The notes below the pieces were generated by a model. The model was not told where the DNA came from, made no database searches, and saw only the letters and a program-made list of their open reading frames with translations. A stretch of DNA of 64,000 nt from Lunatimonas salinarum (lineage in GTDB: Bacteria; Bacteroidota; Bacteroidia; Cytophagales; Cyclobacteriaceae), in assembly GCF_017811155.1 (NCBI RefSeq), contig NZ_JACVCV010000006.1:186001-250000 (forward strand), read 5' to 3'. The position numbers and the translations under genes are program-made. This document shows, in pieces, positions 33,983 to 41,343 of this stretch (within the stretch, counting starts at the first letter, position 1; every line of letters begins with the position of its first letter).

Positions 33983-34807
33983 TTACAACAAAAACGACTC
34001 GATCGCAATAGCTACGCCATCGGCTTTGTTGCTAGCAGTCAGGTGTTTTGCTACCGCCTTTACTTCATCGCGTGCATTCTCCACCGCTACGCCGAACCCA
34101 ACACCGGAAATCAACTCCACATCGTTGAAGTTGTCGCCAAAGGCCATTACCTCTTCCATGCTGAAATCAAACTTGTTCTGTAACAATAGGGCCAATGCGC
34201 TGGCTTTTGAGATTTGTTTAGGAGCAATCTCTATGTAGGTATCCTTTGATCGGTATAGGTGTAATTCGGTTCCTAAAAGCTCTTCTAAACGTTTGTAAAG
34301 GTACTGTATTTCAACTTCCTCTCCCATGCACATCACCTTGTGGGCACCGCTATTGGATTTTTCCCATATATCCAAAACCTCTTTACCTGATTTTAGGATG
34401 GATTTTACTTTGGTGACAGTTTCTTCTTTTTCTGTCCAGCGATCGGCCTTAGGGGCATACCAATCATCTGCAGAGTAGAAGCTCACATGAATGGAGGTGT
34501 TTTCCGTCAGCTTCAAAATTTCTTTGCAATGTAGAAGAGATATGTAAGTGGAATCAATCGGTAGCATCTGTTTGGATTCCTGATCCCATGCCAGTAGGTA
34601 TCCTCCGTTATAGCAGATCAATGGCTGATAAGGCCTGCCCAATTCCTCGAGCAAGTGGGTCATTGCGGAGGGCATGCGAGAGGAGGCCAAGATTACCGGG
34701 AAGTCCTTTGGTAATTGGGAAAAGGCCGCTTTGGTTCTAAGTGAAAGTTGGCGATTCTTATCTAACAATGTCCCGTCTATGTCGGTACAAATAGCCTGTA
34801 TATTCAT
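33983..34807 (-). CDS. HAD-superfamily phosphatase (Cof type)
   Basis: A 274-residue Cof/YidA-like phosphatase. Motif I is CTDIDGTLLDKN, motif II is VILASSR, the Lys region is QISKASALALLL, and motif IV is VMAFGDNFNDVELI. A large cap domain lies at about 80-190. Such enzymes dephosphorylate sugar phosphates or flavin/PLP precursors; the substrate cannot be named. The ATG at 34807 gives the standard N terminus. Confidence 0.9.
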   Translation of the reverse strand: MNIQAICTDIDGTLLDKNRQLSLRTKAAFSQLPKDFPVILASSRMPSAMTHLLEELGRPYQPLICYNGGYLLAWDQESKQMLPIDSTYISLLHCKEILKLTENTSIHVSFYSADDWYAPKADRWTEKEETVTKVKSILKSGKEVLDIWEKSNSGAHKVMCMGEEVEIQYLYKRLEELLGTELHLYRSKDTYIEIAPKQISKASALALLLQNKFDFSMEEVMAFGDNFNDVELISGVGFGVAVENARDEVKAVAKHLTASNKADGVAIAIESFLL

Positions 34808-34896
34808 GGAATAGGTGGTGCAGCGTGACTGGACAAAATTACCAAAGGCGGTAGGGTTTGCCAAGCCATGTCAATGATTAATGGAGTTTATTTGCT

Positions 34897-35046
34897 TTAG
34901 GGGAGCCTTCCGGCTTTTTTCAGTGCCTCGTGGATAATCCACTCCAGCTGACCATTGGTACTACGGAATTCGTCCGAAGCCCATTTTTCTACAGCCTTCA
35001 TCATCTGCTCGTCTATCCGTAGTGCAAAGGGTTTCTTATTCGGCAT
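34897..35046 (-). CDS. Arc-type ribbon-helix-helix DNA-binding protein (49 aa)
   Basis: Starting at the ATG at 35046 the product is 49 residues: MPNKKPFALRIDEQMMKAVE followed by a helix-turn-helix-like pair (RSTNGQLEWIIHEALKKAG). The FALRI beta strand plus two helices match Arc/MetJ-type ribbon-helix-helix proteins, which bind short operators as dimers. It overlaps the end of the upstream membrane gene by 11 bp, so it is the last gene of the SPFH operon. It could regulate this operon or couple membrane state to DNA. Confidence 0.82.
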   Translation of the reverse strand: MPNKKPFALRIDEQMMKAVEKWASDEFRSTNGQLEWIIHEALKKAGRLP

Positions 35047-35533
35047 TTCGCTGAAGTTTTTGCTGGTTGAACCACTGAATAGCCCCAAGAGCGGCTTCGG
35101 GTTGTTGGGTGCCTAACAAGAATTGTTTCTTTTTGGTTTTTACCATTATCCCATGGTTTCCACCCGTATTGTACACCCAATACTGGAAATTTGTTCGGAT
35201 CCCCCAACCCCCGAACTTGCGAAGGGAATTGTACCTTATCAATGAAAGGCTCTCTATGTCTTCCAGGGGATAAGTCCTTTCGGCCAGCAAGGGGAAGTAG
35301 CGAAACCTTAGGTGTCGTTCGTCTATCTTCACATCCAGCTCAATTACAAACAATAGCACAGCCACTGAGATCAATACGAAGACCGCAACCAAAGCTCCCT
35401 GCCAGTCGTTGAGATCCTCCTGCAGCGTGGTCTGTGCCAAGATCCATAACGCCACCACTGCGGTAAGAAAGATGGTTAGGCAGATCCATAAATCTTTGAA
35501 TTTTTGGGTTTCCTTGAATATCGTTTTGCTCAT
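35036..35533 (-). CDS. membrane protein with PH-like domain, second of a pair (165 aa)
   Basis: A 165-residue protein: two membrane spans at about 15-32 and 46-64 (FLTAVVALWILAQ; ALVAVFVLISVAVLLFVI) and then a soluble domain with alternating beta strands (LDVKIDERHLRFRYFPLLAERTYPLEDIESLSLIRYN), like the bacterial PH-type domains. It resembles the 164-residue neighbour in layout, so the two probably arose by duplication. It is translated with 4-bp overlap after its neighbour and overlaps the RHH gene. Function unknown. Confidence 0.7.
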   Translation of the reverse strand: MSKTIFKETQKFKDLWICLTIFLTAVVALWILAQTTLQEDLNDWQGALVAVFVLISVAVLLFVIELDVKIDERHLRFRYFPLLAERTYPLEDIESLSLIRYNSLRKFGGWGIRTNFQYWVYNTGGNHGIMVKTKKKQFLLGTQQPEAALGAIQWFNQQKLQRNAE

Positions 35534-36024
35534 GATTTATCCTGCTCTACTTGCCATACTTCGATTAACTGCTGTAAGTCCCGATGTCGGTGAGTACTGA
35601 AAATTAGTGTTTTAGGGGTGCTCCATCGCTGGATTTCCAATACATGGTCACTAAAGAAAATATAAGCCGTTCGGGTTTTGCTGATCCGTACGCCCACACC
35701 TCCATAGTCCATCAACCCCGCTGATTTTTTTACTGTAACGGAGCGGATATCTGAAAGGGGGATTTTCTTCCAAGTGTAAAGGAAAGGTGGGTTTCGAAAG
35801 GAAATGCCCGTTTCATCAGCCCGAAGCTCCAGCGAGATACTTAATACAAAGAAGAAGGTGACCGCCAAGATCCCAAAAACCACGAGCAGCACTTTCCACC
35901 CTTCATCGCCAAGATTTCCGGTAAAATGAAGGGTCGTGAGTAGGATGAGTGTGGGTGCTTCCAGCATAATCATGCCCCACATCAGTATGCTTCCCATAAA
36001 GTTTTGCCGCTCGTTTACCACCAT
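35530..36024 (-). CDS. membrane protein with PH-like domain, first of a pair (164 aa)
   Basis: Two membrane spans (ILMWGMIMLEAPTLILLTTL and VLLVVFGILAVTFFFVLSI) followed by a beta-rich domain (LELRADETGISFRNPPFLYTWKKIPLSDIRSVTVKK). It shares the layout of the next gene: charged N terminus, two spans, then a domain with the order strand-turn-strand. It sits 4 bp after SPFH and overlaps the next gene by 4 bp, indicating tight coupling. Function unknown. Confidence 0.7.
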   Translation of the reverse strand: MVVNERQNFMGSILMWGMIMLEAPTLILLTTLHFTGNLGDEGWKVLLVVFGILAVTFFFVLSISLELRADETGISFRNPPFLYTWKKIPLSDIRSVTVKKSAGLMDYGGVGVRISKTRTAYIFFSDHVLEIQRWSTPKTLIFSTHRHRDLQQLIEVWQVEQDKS

Positions 36025-36028
36025 GATC

Positions 36029-36877
36029 CTAGTTGTTTAGGGTTCCTACGTTCAATACCGGACTTGCCGAACGGTCTGAACACAGCACCACCATCAAATT
36101 GCTCACCATGGCTGCTTTCTTGTCCTCCTCAAAATCCATAATCCCTTTTAGCTTGAGGTCTTCTAGGGCCATTTCTACCATTCCTACTGCACCATCCACG
36201 ATTTTGCGCCGCGCAGCCACTATCGCAGTGGCTTGTTGCCGCTGTAGCATCGCAGAGGCTATTTCTGATGAATAGGCAAGATGGGAAATCCGCGCCTCTA
36301 TCACCTTAATGCCGGCGTGATTAAGCCGCTCTGATATCTCCTCTTCGAGTGAATGGTTGACTTCTTCTACGCCTGACCTTAAGGTGATTTCTGCATTTTC
36401 AGCTTCAAAGTCATCATAGGGATATTTTCCTGCCATTTTTCGTACCGCTGCGTCAGTCTGAAGGTGTACAAAGTTTTCGTAGTCTTCTACATCGAATGTT
36501 GCACGGAACGTATCCTCCACCTGCCAAACCACGATGGTACCCACCATGACAGGGTTACCGATTTTATCGTTCACTTTTAGAGGTTTGTTTTCAAAGTTTC
36601 TCACACGAAGCGATATCTTTTGCTTTATCATGAAAGGATTCACCCAAAAGAATCCATTTGCTTTCACGGTCCCCTTGTATGCGCCAAACAAAATCAAAAC
36701 AACTGCCTTATTGGGCTGAAGCGTAAAGAACCCGGGAAGTAAAAGGAGGGTGCTTATTGTACAAATAATGCCTACAGGTGGAATTTTGTAGACAAAGGAA
36801 AGTACAGAGCAGGTGGCTAGGAGGAAGGTACTTACCAAAACGGTATAGCCGGAGGAGGGAGTGACGATTTTTTCCAT
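36029..36877 (-). CDS. SPFH/band 7 domain protein
   Basis: A 282-residue membrane protein with two N-terminal spans (TVLVSTFLLATCSVLSFVY; PVGIICTISTLLLLPGFF), then an SPFH/band-7 domain at about 55-230 (AVVLILFGAYKGTVKANGFFWVNPFM; AGIKVIEARISHLAYSSEIASAMLQRQQATAIVAARRKIVDGAVGMVEMAL). The band-7 fold makes oligomeric membrane scaffolds that can shelter proteases. First gene of a four-gene operon (SPFH, two PH-like membrane proteins, RHH). Confidence 0.88.
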   Translation of the reverse strand: MEKIVTPSSGYTVLVSTFLLATCSVLSFVYKIPPVGIICTISTLLLLPGFFTLQPNKAVVLILFGAYKGTVKANGFFWVNPFMIKQKISLRVRNFENKPLKVNDKIGNPVMVGTIVVWQVEDTFRATFDVEDYENFVHLQTDAAVRKMAGKYPYDDFEAENAEITLRSGVEEVNHSLEEEISERLNHAGIKVIEARISHLAYSSEIASAMLQRQQATAIVAARRKIVDGAVGMVEMALEDLKLKGIMDFEEDKKAAMVSNLMVVLCSDRSASPVLNVGTLNN

Positions 36878-36893
36878 TTTTATCTATTATTTT

Positions 36894-36912
36894 TTGATAT
36901 CAATATGATATA
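36894..36912. promoter_or_regulatory. candidate operator upstream of the SPFH operon
   Basis: TTGATATCAA (36894-36903) is a perfect 10-bp palindrome, and ATCAATATGAT (36899-36909) is a second inverted repeat overlapping it. It lies about 17 bases upstream of the SPFH start codon. The operon ends in an Arc-type DNA-binding gene, whose family uses short operators; autoregulation is an inference. Confidence 0.35.
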
Positions 36913-37170
36913 CGTTTGATGTTGAAATAAAGTTTTGTATTCCCTGTTTTTTTCTGATTGAATTTCAGGAAAATCAATGGAATTGTAAGGTCGGTTGTAG
37001 GCCATTAACGACCCGTGGTGACTTTAACTCGGGGAGTGCGTTTTCTTTGTTCGAAGGCTACTAAATTTCAAAAAGTTATCTGATGATTTTTTCGAACAGG
37101 TAAAGTAGGTTTTAGCGGACACTGAAGGCTGCAGGAAAAAGGGAAAATCGCGGAAAGTTAGAACCCTTGA
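36913..37170. other. intergenic region between SPFH operon and isoprenoid-like gene
   Basis: No gene, terminator or RNA recognised in these roughly 260 bp. Confidence 0.4.
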
Positions 37171-38085
37171 TCACGAAATGTTTTGCAGGTAGGTATTGAT
37201 AGCTTCCTTTTCTTTGATGGTAACTTTTATTCGTTCGTGCACGATTCTCTCAAATAGTGGAAGGTTCATAGGCTTGACTGTGGAGAGGCACTCATCGAAG
37301 GCCTCAAGGGCTTCATCGTACAATGCTGTAGCAATGCCGCTAAGGTAAATCAGTTTATGCAGTTCTTCTGCGGTAAACAGGCGTTTGTCCAGGTTTTCGT
37401 TTTCCAAGTATTCGGATAGGTGAACCCAGGCGTAGTTTTTTAAACCAAGAGTAGTGTCAGAGGTGAATCCGATGATTTCATTGGGGATGTTAAATCCAAT
37501 GGTAAAATAAAAGAGGGCCTCGCGAAGGTAGTAATAGTTGGTTTTTGCCTTTTCATTTGTAAGGTGAAATAAGGCGTCTAGGGGCAAATAAAGTAGGGAA
37601 TACTTGAATTTCAGCAGTTCATGATAGGCGGCCTGATTCCATGCCTTTTTACCGGTTTTTTTCACGGAACTCAACGAGACTTCATGAAAGTGGTCTCTTA
37701 ATCGTTCTTGGAACTTATTCCAAAAGCGTGATTTTGCAGGGATCACCTCATTCAAAAGTTGTTGGGAAGCACTGATTGCGAGGATGCTGTCACATAGCGG
37801 TGATTTGATTTCAGAACCTGTCATCTGTAGATCCAAAATTGGGTCAAGTAGGTATATACCCATGGCTCCTAAAAAAATGGCGGTACTTATGGTGATTTGA
37901 TCCTCCTCATCAATTTCTCCAAATGCAGGAGATAGTGAGTAGCAAAGTGGTATGAGGTAATCCCTTTGGTGCTGAGGCAATTCTTCGTTCAAGATGCGCT
38001 CACGCAGCGGGTTGGGTAGCTCTAGGGATTGTATCCTTGAGTACACTACTTGATTGAGCGTTTGAAGTTGCTGTTTGGTGTTCAT
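37171..38085 (-). CDS. all-helical protein, possible class I isoprenoid-synthase fold
   Basis: A 304-residue soluble helical protein. The segment GAMGIYLLDPILDLQ (near residue 75) resembles the Asp-rich metal-binding motif of polyprenyl/terpene synthases, though it is DxxxD rather than DDxxD. NIPNEIIGFTSDT near residue 202 could be the second metal site. These are weak matches, so function is open. The ATG at 38085 (MNTKQQLQTLNQ) is preferred to TTG at 38100. It is divergent from the 32-residue peptide gene at 38381. Confidence 0.5.
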   Translation of the reverse strand: MNTKQQLQTLNQVVYSRIQSLELPNPLRERILNEELPQHQRDYLIPLCYSLSPAFGEIDEEDQITISTAIFLGAMGIYLLDPILDLQMTGSEIKSPLCDSILAISASQQLLNEVIPAKSRFWNKFQERLRDHFHEVSLSSVKKTGKKAWNQAAYHELLKFKYSLLYLPLDALFHLTNEKAKTNYYYLREALFYFTIGFNIPNEIIGFTSDTTLGLKNYAWVHLSEYLENENLDKRLFTAEELHKLIYLSGIATALYDEALEAFDECLSTVKPMNLPLFERIVHERIKVTIKEKEAINTYLQNIS

Positions 38086-38380
38086 GGAAAAAAAGAACAA
38101 TTGGATTTCCTCAGTTATTCAAGTGAATCCTTTTTATTAATGATTTTGTCGCAGGTTACAAATGGTAGAAAATTCAATTAGGTAATTTTTTACGGGTCAA
38201 ATCTCCGCAGCCAGCTTACACTATTTAGATAAGAGCTTTATCCAAACCCAGTTATATACATGATCTTTTTACGAGGGAAAAGTTAATTAAATTGGTTTTT
38301 AATTTCAATTTTATGCGGTTAAATTTTTACCTTTTCATGTGAGATAAAATTTTTTTAATTTGAAATGCATTTATTTATAG

Positions 38381-38479
38381 ATGTATGATAATTATCGTGG
38401 GTTGATGAAAGGAGACAAAGGCAAAAGCGGAGGTGGGGCTGAACTTGCTGGCCCGGAAGTCAGGCAAGCAATGGGTTGA
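38381..38479 (+). CDS. 32-residue peptide gene with its own terminator, unknown
   Basis: An ATG at 38381 opens a 32-codon frame ending TGA at 38477-38479. The product begins MYDNYRGLMKGDKGKSGGGA and ends with ELAGPEVRQAMG: hydrophilic, Gly/Lys-rich in the middle, with no Cys and no signal peptide. A perfect 8-bp-stem terminator begins within the stop codon, which argues that this is a real short transcript. It is divergent from the possible isoprenoid-fold gene at 38085. I recognise no homologue. Confidence 0.55.
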   Translation: MYDNYRGLMKGDKGKSGGGAELAGPEVRQAMG

Positions 38480-38509
38480 ATAGGGTGTGATTTACTCCCT
38501 ATTCTTTTT
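38478..38509 (+). terminator. terminator of the 32-residue peptide gene
   Basis: GAATAGGG (38478-38485) pairs with CCCTATTC (38497-38504), followed by five T. The 5' arm starts in the TGA stop codon. Confidence 0.75.
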
Positions 38510-38560
38510 GCTTGTTATTAAGCTATTTAATGGGTAATTTGGATGTTCCGCCCATTTAGG

Positions 38561-38675
38561 GACAAATTATAGACACATGAAATCGAGCACGACGCAAGCG
38601 ACACACGGAGGAACGATTGTAATACGTGCGAGATTCCATCTGACCGCTTAAAGACAAATTATAAACAGATGAAAA
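38561..38675 (+). repeat. palindromic repeat element with flanking direct repeats, copy B
   Basis: The left repeat (GACAAATTATAGACACATGA from 38561) and right repeat (GACAAATTATAAACAGATGA from 38653) differ at two positions and lie 92 bp apart; the right one contains the ATG of the next gene. The core shares with copy A (726-859) the block GAAATCGAGCACGACG, TGCGAGATTCCAT and TGACC, but lacks the 20-bp GC palindrome. The ATG in the left repeat opens a 24-codon frame beginning MKSSTTQATHGG. See the finding on this element. Confidence 0.7.
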
Positions 38676-39139
38676 TCAACATAAACGGAAAGGAACATAC
38701 CGTTAACGTGGCTGGAAATCCCATGCTATTGGAAGTTATTCGGGAGCAATTAAACCTCACAGGTACCAAATATGGATGTGGTGAAGCTGTTTGTGGTGCC
38801 TGTAAGGTTATGATTAATGGGAATTCTGTGCCAAGCTGCATTACGCCGGCTGTATCTGCACAGGGCAAAAATGTGGTAACCATTGAAGGATTAGCTTTTG
38901 ATGGTGAACTACATCCGGTGCAGCAGGCCTTTCTCGAGGTTGATCCTTTTCAGTGCGGGTACTGTGCGTCGGGAATGACGGTCACTGCCGCTGCATTTTT
39001 GGAGCGAAATCCATCACCAAGTAAAGAAGAAATTGTGGATGCCATGAACGGGAATATTTGCCGTTGCTGCACCTATCCTCAGCTCGTGGAGGCGATTTTT
39101 CAAGCGGGTAAGAAAATGGACTTAATCAAAAATCGATAA
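38669..39139 (+). CDS. molybdenum hydroxylase small subunit, (2Fe-2S)-binding
   Basis: A 156-residue iron-sulfur subunit of the xanthine oxidase family. The N-terminal plant-type ferredoxin domain contains GCGEAVCGACKVMI and a later Cys (VPSC), binding one [2Fe-2S]; the C-terminal helical domain contains QCGYCASGM and NICRCCTYPQ for the second. It passes electrons from the molybdenum site. The start codon is within the right repeat of the upstream element. It is followed, after one base, by the large subunit gene. Confidence 0.92.
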   Translation: MKININGKEHTVNVAGNPMLLEVIREQLNLTGTKYGCGEAVCGACKVMINGNSVPSCITPAVSAQGKNVVTIEGLAFDGELHPVQQAFLEVDPFQCGYCASGMTVTAAAFLERNPSPSKEEIVDAMNGNICRCCTYPQLVEAIFQAGKKMDLIKNR

Positions 39140-39140
39140 G

Positions 39141-41273
39141 ATGAAGAACGGGACAGCGAAACCTCCCCATTTATATCCGGAGCAAAACGAGCGGTGTGAA
39201 ATTGAATTCAAGCAGCAGCCCATCAGCAGACGCCGATTTTTTAAGCGAATGGGTCTAGGGATAGCTTCCTTTGTGGTGGCATCGGATATTATTTCTGCGC
39301 ATGCTGCTGATTTTTTAGGTTTTCAGGTAGGCGAAGACAGCATCGCTGCGTGGATACATGTGAATGAAGAGGGAAAGATTACTGTGATGACTGGAAAGGT
39401 AGAGGTAGGACAAAACATTCGCACGTCTTTGGCACAAGCTGTGGCGGAAGAATTGTATGTTTCGATGGAGGATGTCCATTTGATCATGGGGGATACCCAG
39501 TTGACTCCCTACGATAGGGGAACATACGGTAGCTTAACCACCCCTCAGATGGCTCCGATCCTGCGAAAAGCAGCTGCATCCATCCGTGAGATGTTGAAGG
39601 AAGTGGCAGCCTCTGATTGGTCGATATCCAAGGAAATGCTTCGGTTAGCGCAGGGTATCGTATACCATCCCACCAATGGAACCCAACTCTGCTACGCAGC
39701 ATTGGCTAAAGGTCAAAGGCTGTTGAAGCCTGTAAATCAAAACGTAGCACTTGTTCCTGCTACTGAATGGCAGATTGCCGGTAAATCCATTCCAAAGGTA
39801 GGTGGTGCTTTGTTTATTACCGGCAAGCACCGCTATGTTTCCGATATGGTATTACCGGATATGCAATATGGCAAGGTGCTACGTGCCCCGTCTTATGGGG
39901 CTAAGCTGATTGCTGTCAACACAGAAAAGGCAGCGGCATTACCCGGTGTCAGAGTAGTTAGGGAAGGCGATTTTGTAGCCGTTACGGCTCCCGATAGCCA
40001 GACCGCTACCTTGGCCTTGGCGTTGATCGAATCGGAGTGGGAAAAAACAGCGCAGGTGTCCAGGGATGGTCTTTTTACCCATTTGAAAGCTTCTGCACGT
40101 GACACAAAAGCTCCAGCGGATAAGGTGAAAGCGGCCTTGGACTCGGGAGTCAAGAAAATGGAGTGTAAATTTTTGGTCGACTACATCGCTCACGTACCAC
40201 TTGAGCCAAGGGCTGGGTTAGCTGAATGGAAGGGAGACGCGGTCACTGTATGGACAGGTACGCAGCGTCCTTTTGGGGTGCAGGAAGAGCTTCAGCGTGC
40301 CTTTGGTATGCCCAAAGAAAAAATACGGGTGATCATGCCCGATACAGGCTCAGGATATGGCGGAAAACATACCGGCGAGGCGGGCATAGAGGCAGCCCGA
40401 CTGGCCAAGGCGATTGGTCGACCGGTAAAGGTGATCTGGACCAGGGAAGAAGAATTCAAGTGGGCCTATGTGCGGCCTGCAGGAGTGATTGAAGTTTCCT
40501 CGGCCTCGGATCAGAATGGAAGTCTCGTGGCATGGGAAATGTATAATTATAATTCTGGAGGAGCAGGAATCGAAATCCCCTATGATGTGGCAGCGAAGCA
40601 TCACCAGTATATCCCTTCCGATACGCCTCTGAGACAAGGTTCGTATCGGGCGCTGGCATCAACAGCGAATATTTTTGCGATTGAGTCGCAGGTGAACGAT
40701 CATGCAGTCGAGTTTGGAATTGATCCATTAGCGTTCCGGGAGCAGCATCTTTCAAACGAGCGCTTACTCACGGCACTTCGTGCCTCGGCAAAGAAGTTTG
40801 GGTGGGGCAAGGCAAAGTCTCCCGGTACTGGTTTTGGTATCGCTTGTGGTACTGTTAAAGGGGGGTACGTGGGAACTTGCGCAGAAGTACAAGTCGACGC
40901 AAACAGTGGAGAGGTTTCCGTAAAACGGTTGGTGGTTTCTTTTGAATGCGGAGCAATTATCAACCCCCGGCATTTGGAGGGGCAGGTTATAGGCTGTGTG
41001 CTGCAGGGCTTAGGTGGGGCATTGTTTGAGGCCGTGGATTTTAAAGATGGAGAGGTGTTAAACCCGTTTCTTTCCACTTATCGGGTGCCCCGGTTTCGGG
41101 ATGTGCCGGCCATTGAAGTGGTTTTAATAAACCGCAAAGACCTGCCATCCGCGGGGGCGGGGGAGGCACCGATAGTGGGGGTCGCACCTGCTATCCGCAA
41201 TGCCATTTACGACGCATCTGGTGTGAGATTATATAGCCTTCCTTTGGTGCCAGGAGGAAGGCTGAATGTGTAA
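39141..41273 (+). CDS. molybdenum hydroxylase large subunit, Tat-exported (IorB/aldehyde-oxidase type)
   Basis: A 710-residue molybdopterin-binding subunit. A twin-arginine signal is visible near residue 28 (SRRRFFKRMGLGIASFVVA), so the holoenzyme is exported to the periplasm. Mo-cofactor regions include GSGYGGKHTGEAGIEAARLA, GSYRALASTANIFAIE and GAGEAPIVGVAPAIRNAI with the catalytic Glu. No FAD subunit gene is present, as in isoquinoline-1-oxidoreductase-type enzymes that pass electrons to a cytochrome. The substrate (aldehyde or N-heterocycle) is unknown. No cofactor-loading (XdhC-like) gene is in the window. Confidence 0.9.
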   Translation: MKNGTAKPPHLYPEQNERCEIEFKQQPISRRRFFKRMGLGIASFVVASDIISAHAADFLGFQVGEDSIAAWIHVNEEGKITVMTGKVEVGQNIRTSLAQAVAEELYVSMEDVHLIMGDTQLTPYDRGTYGSLTTPQMAPILRKAAASIREMLKEVAASDWSISKEMLRLAQGIVYHPTNGTQLCYAALAKGQRLLKPVNQNVALVPATEWQIAGKSIPKVGGALFITGKHRYVSDMVLPDMQYGKVLRAPSYGAKLIAVNTEKAAALPGVRVVREGDFVAVTAPDSQTATLALALIESEWEKTAQVSRDGLFTHLKASARDTKAPADKVKAALDSGVKKMECKFLVDYIAHVPLEPRAGLAEWKGDAVTVWTGTQRPFGVQEELQRAFGMPKEKIRVIMPDTGSGYGGKHTGEAGIEAARLAKAIGRPVKVIWTREEEFKWAYVRPAGVIEVSSASDQNGSLVAWEMYNYNSGGAGIEIPYDVAAKHHQYIPSDTPLRQGSYRALASTANIFAIESQVNDHAVEFGIDPLAFREQHLSNERLLTALRASAKKFGWGKAKSPGTGFGIACGTVKGGYVGTCAEVQVDANSGEVSVKRLVVSFECGAIINPRHLEGQVIGCVLQGLGGALFEAVDFKDGEVLNPFLSTYRVPRFRDVPAIEVVLINRKDLPSAGAGEAPIVGVAPAIRNAIYDASGVRLYSLPLVPGGRLNV

Positions 41274-41343
41274 ACGGTCTAGCCGGCTTTTTTGCAATGC
41301 TATATTGGGGTAACCCAAACGATTTTTTGATTAAGGTGTTTTT

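Noticed and set aside
35530-36024. Possibility that the two PH-like membrane proteins are one gene split by a frameshift
   Set aside because: Each has its own complete two-span plus soluble-domain layout and start codon, and the 4-bp overlap is a normal operon overlap.
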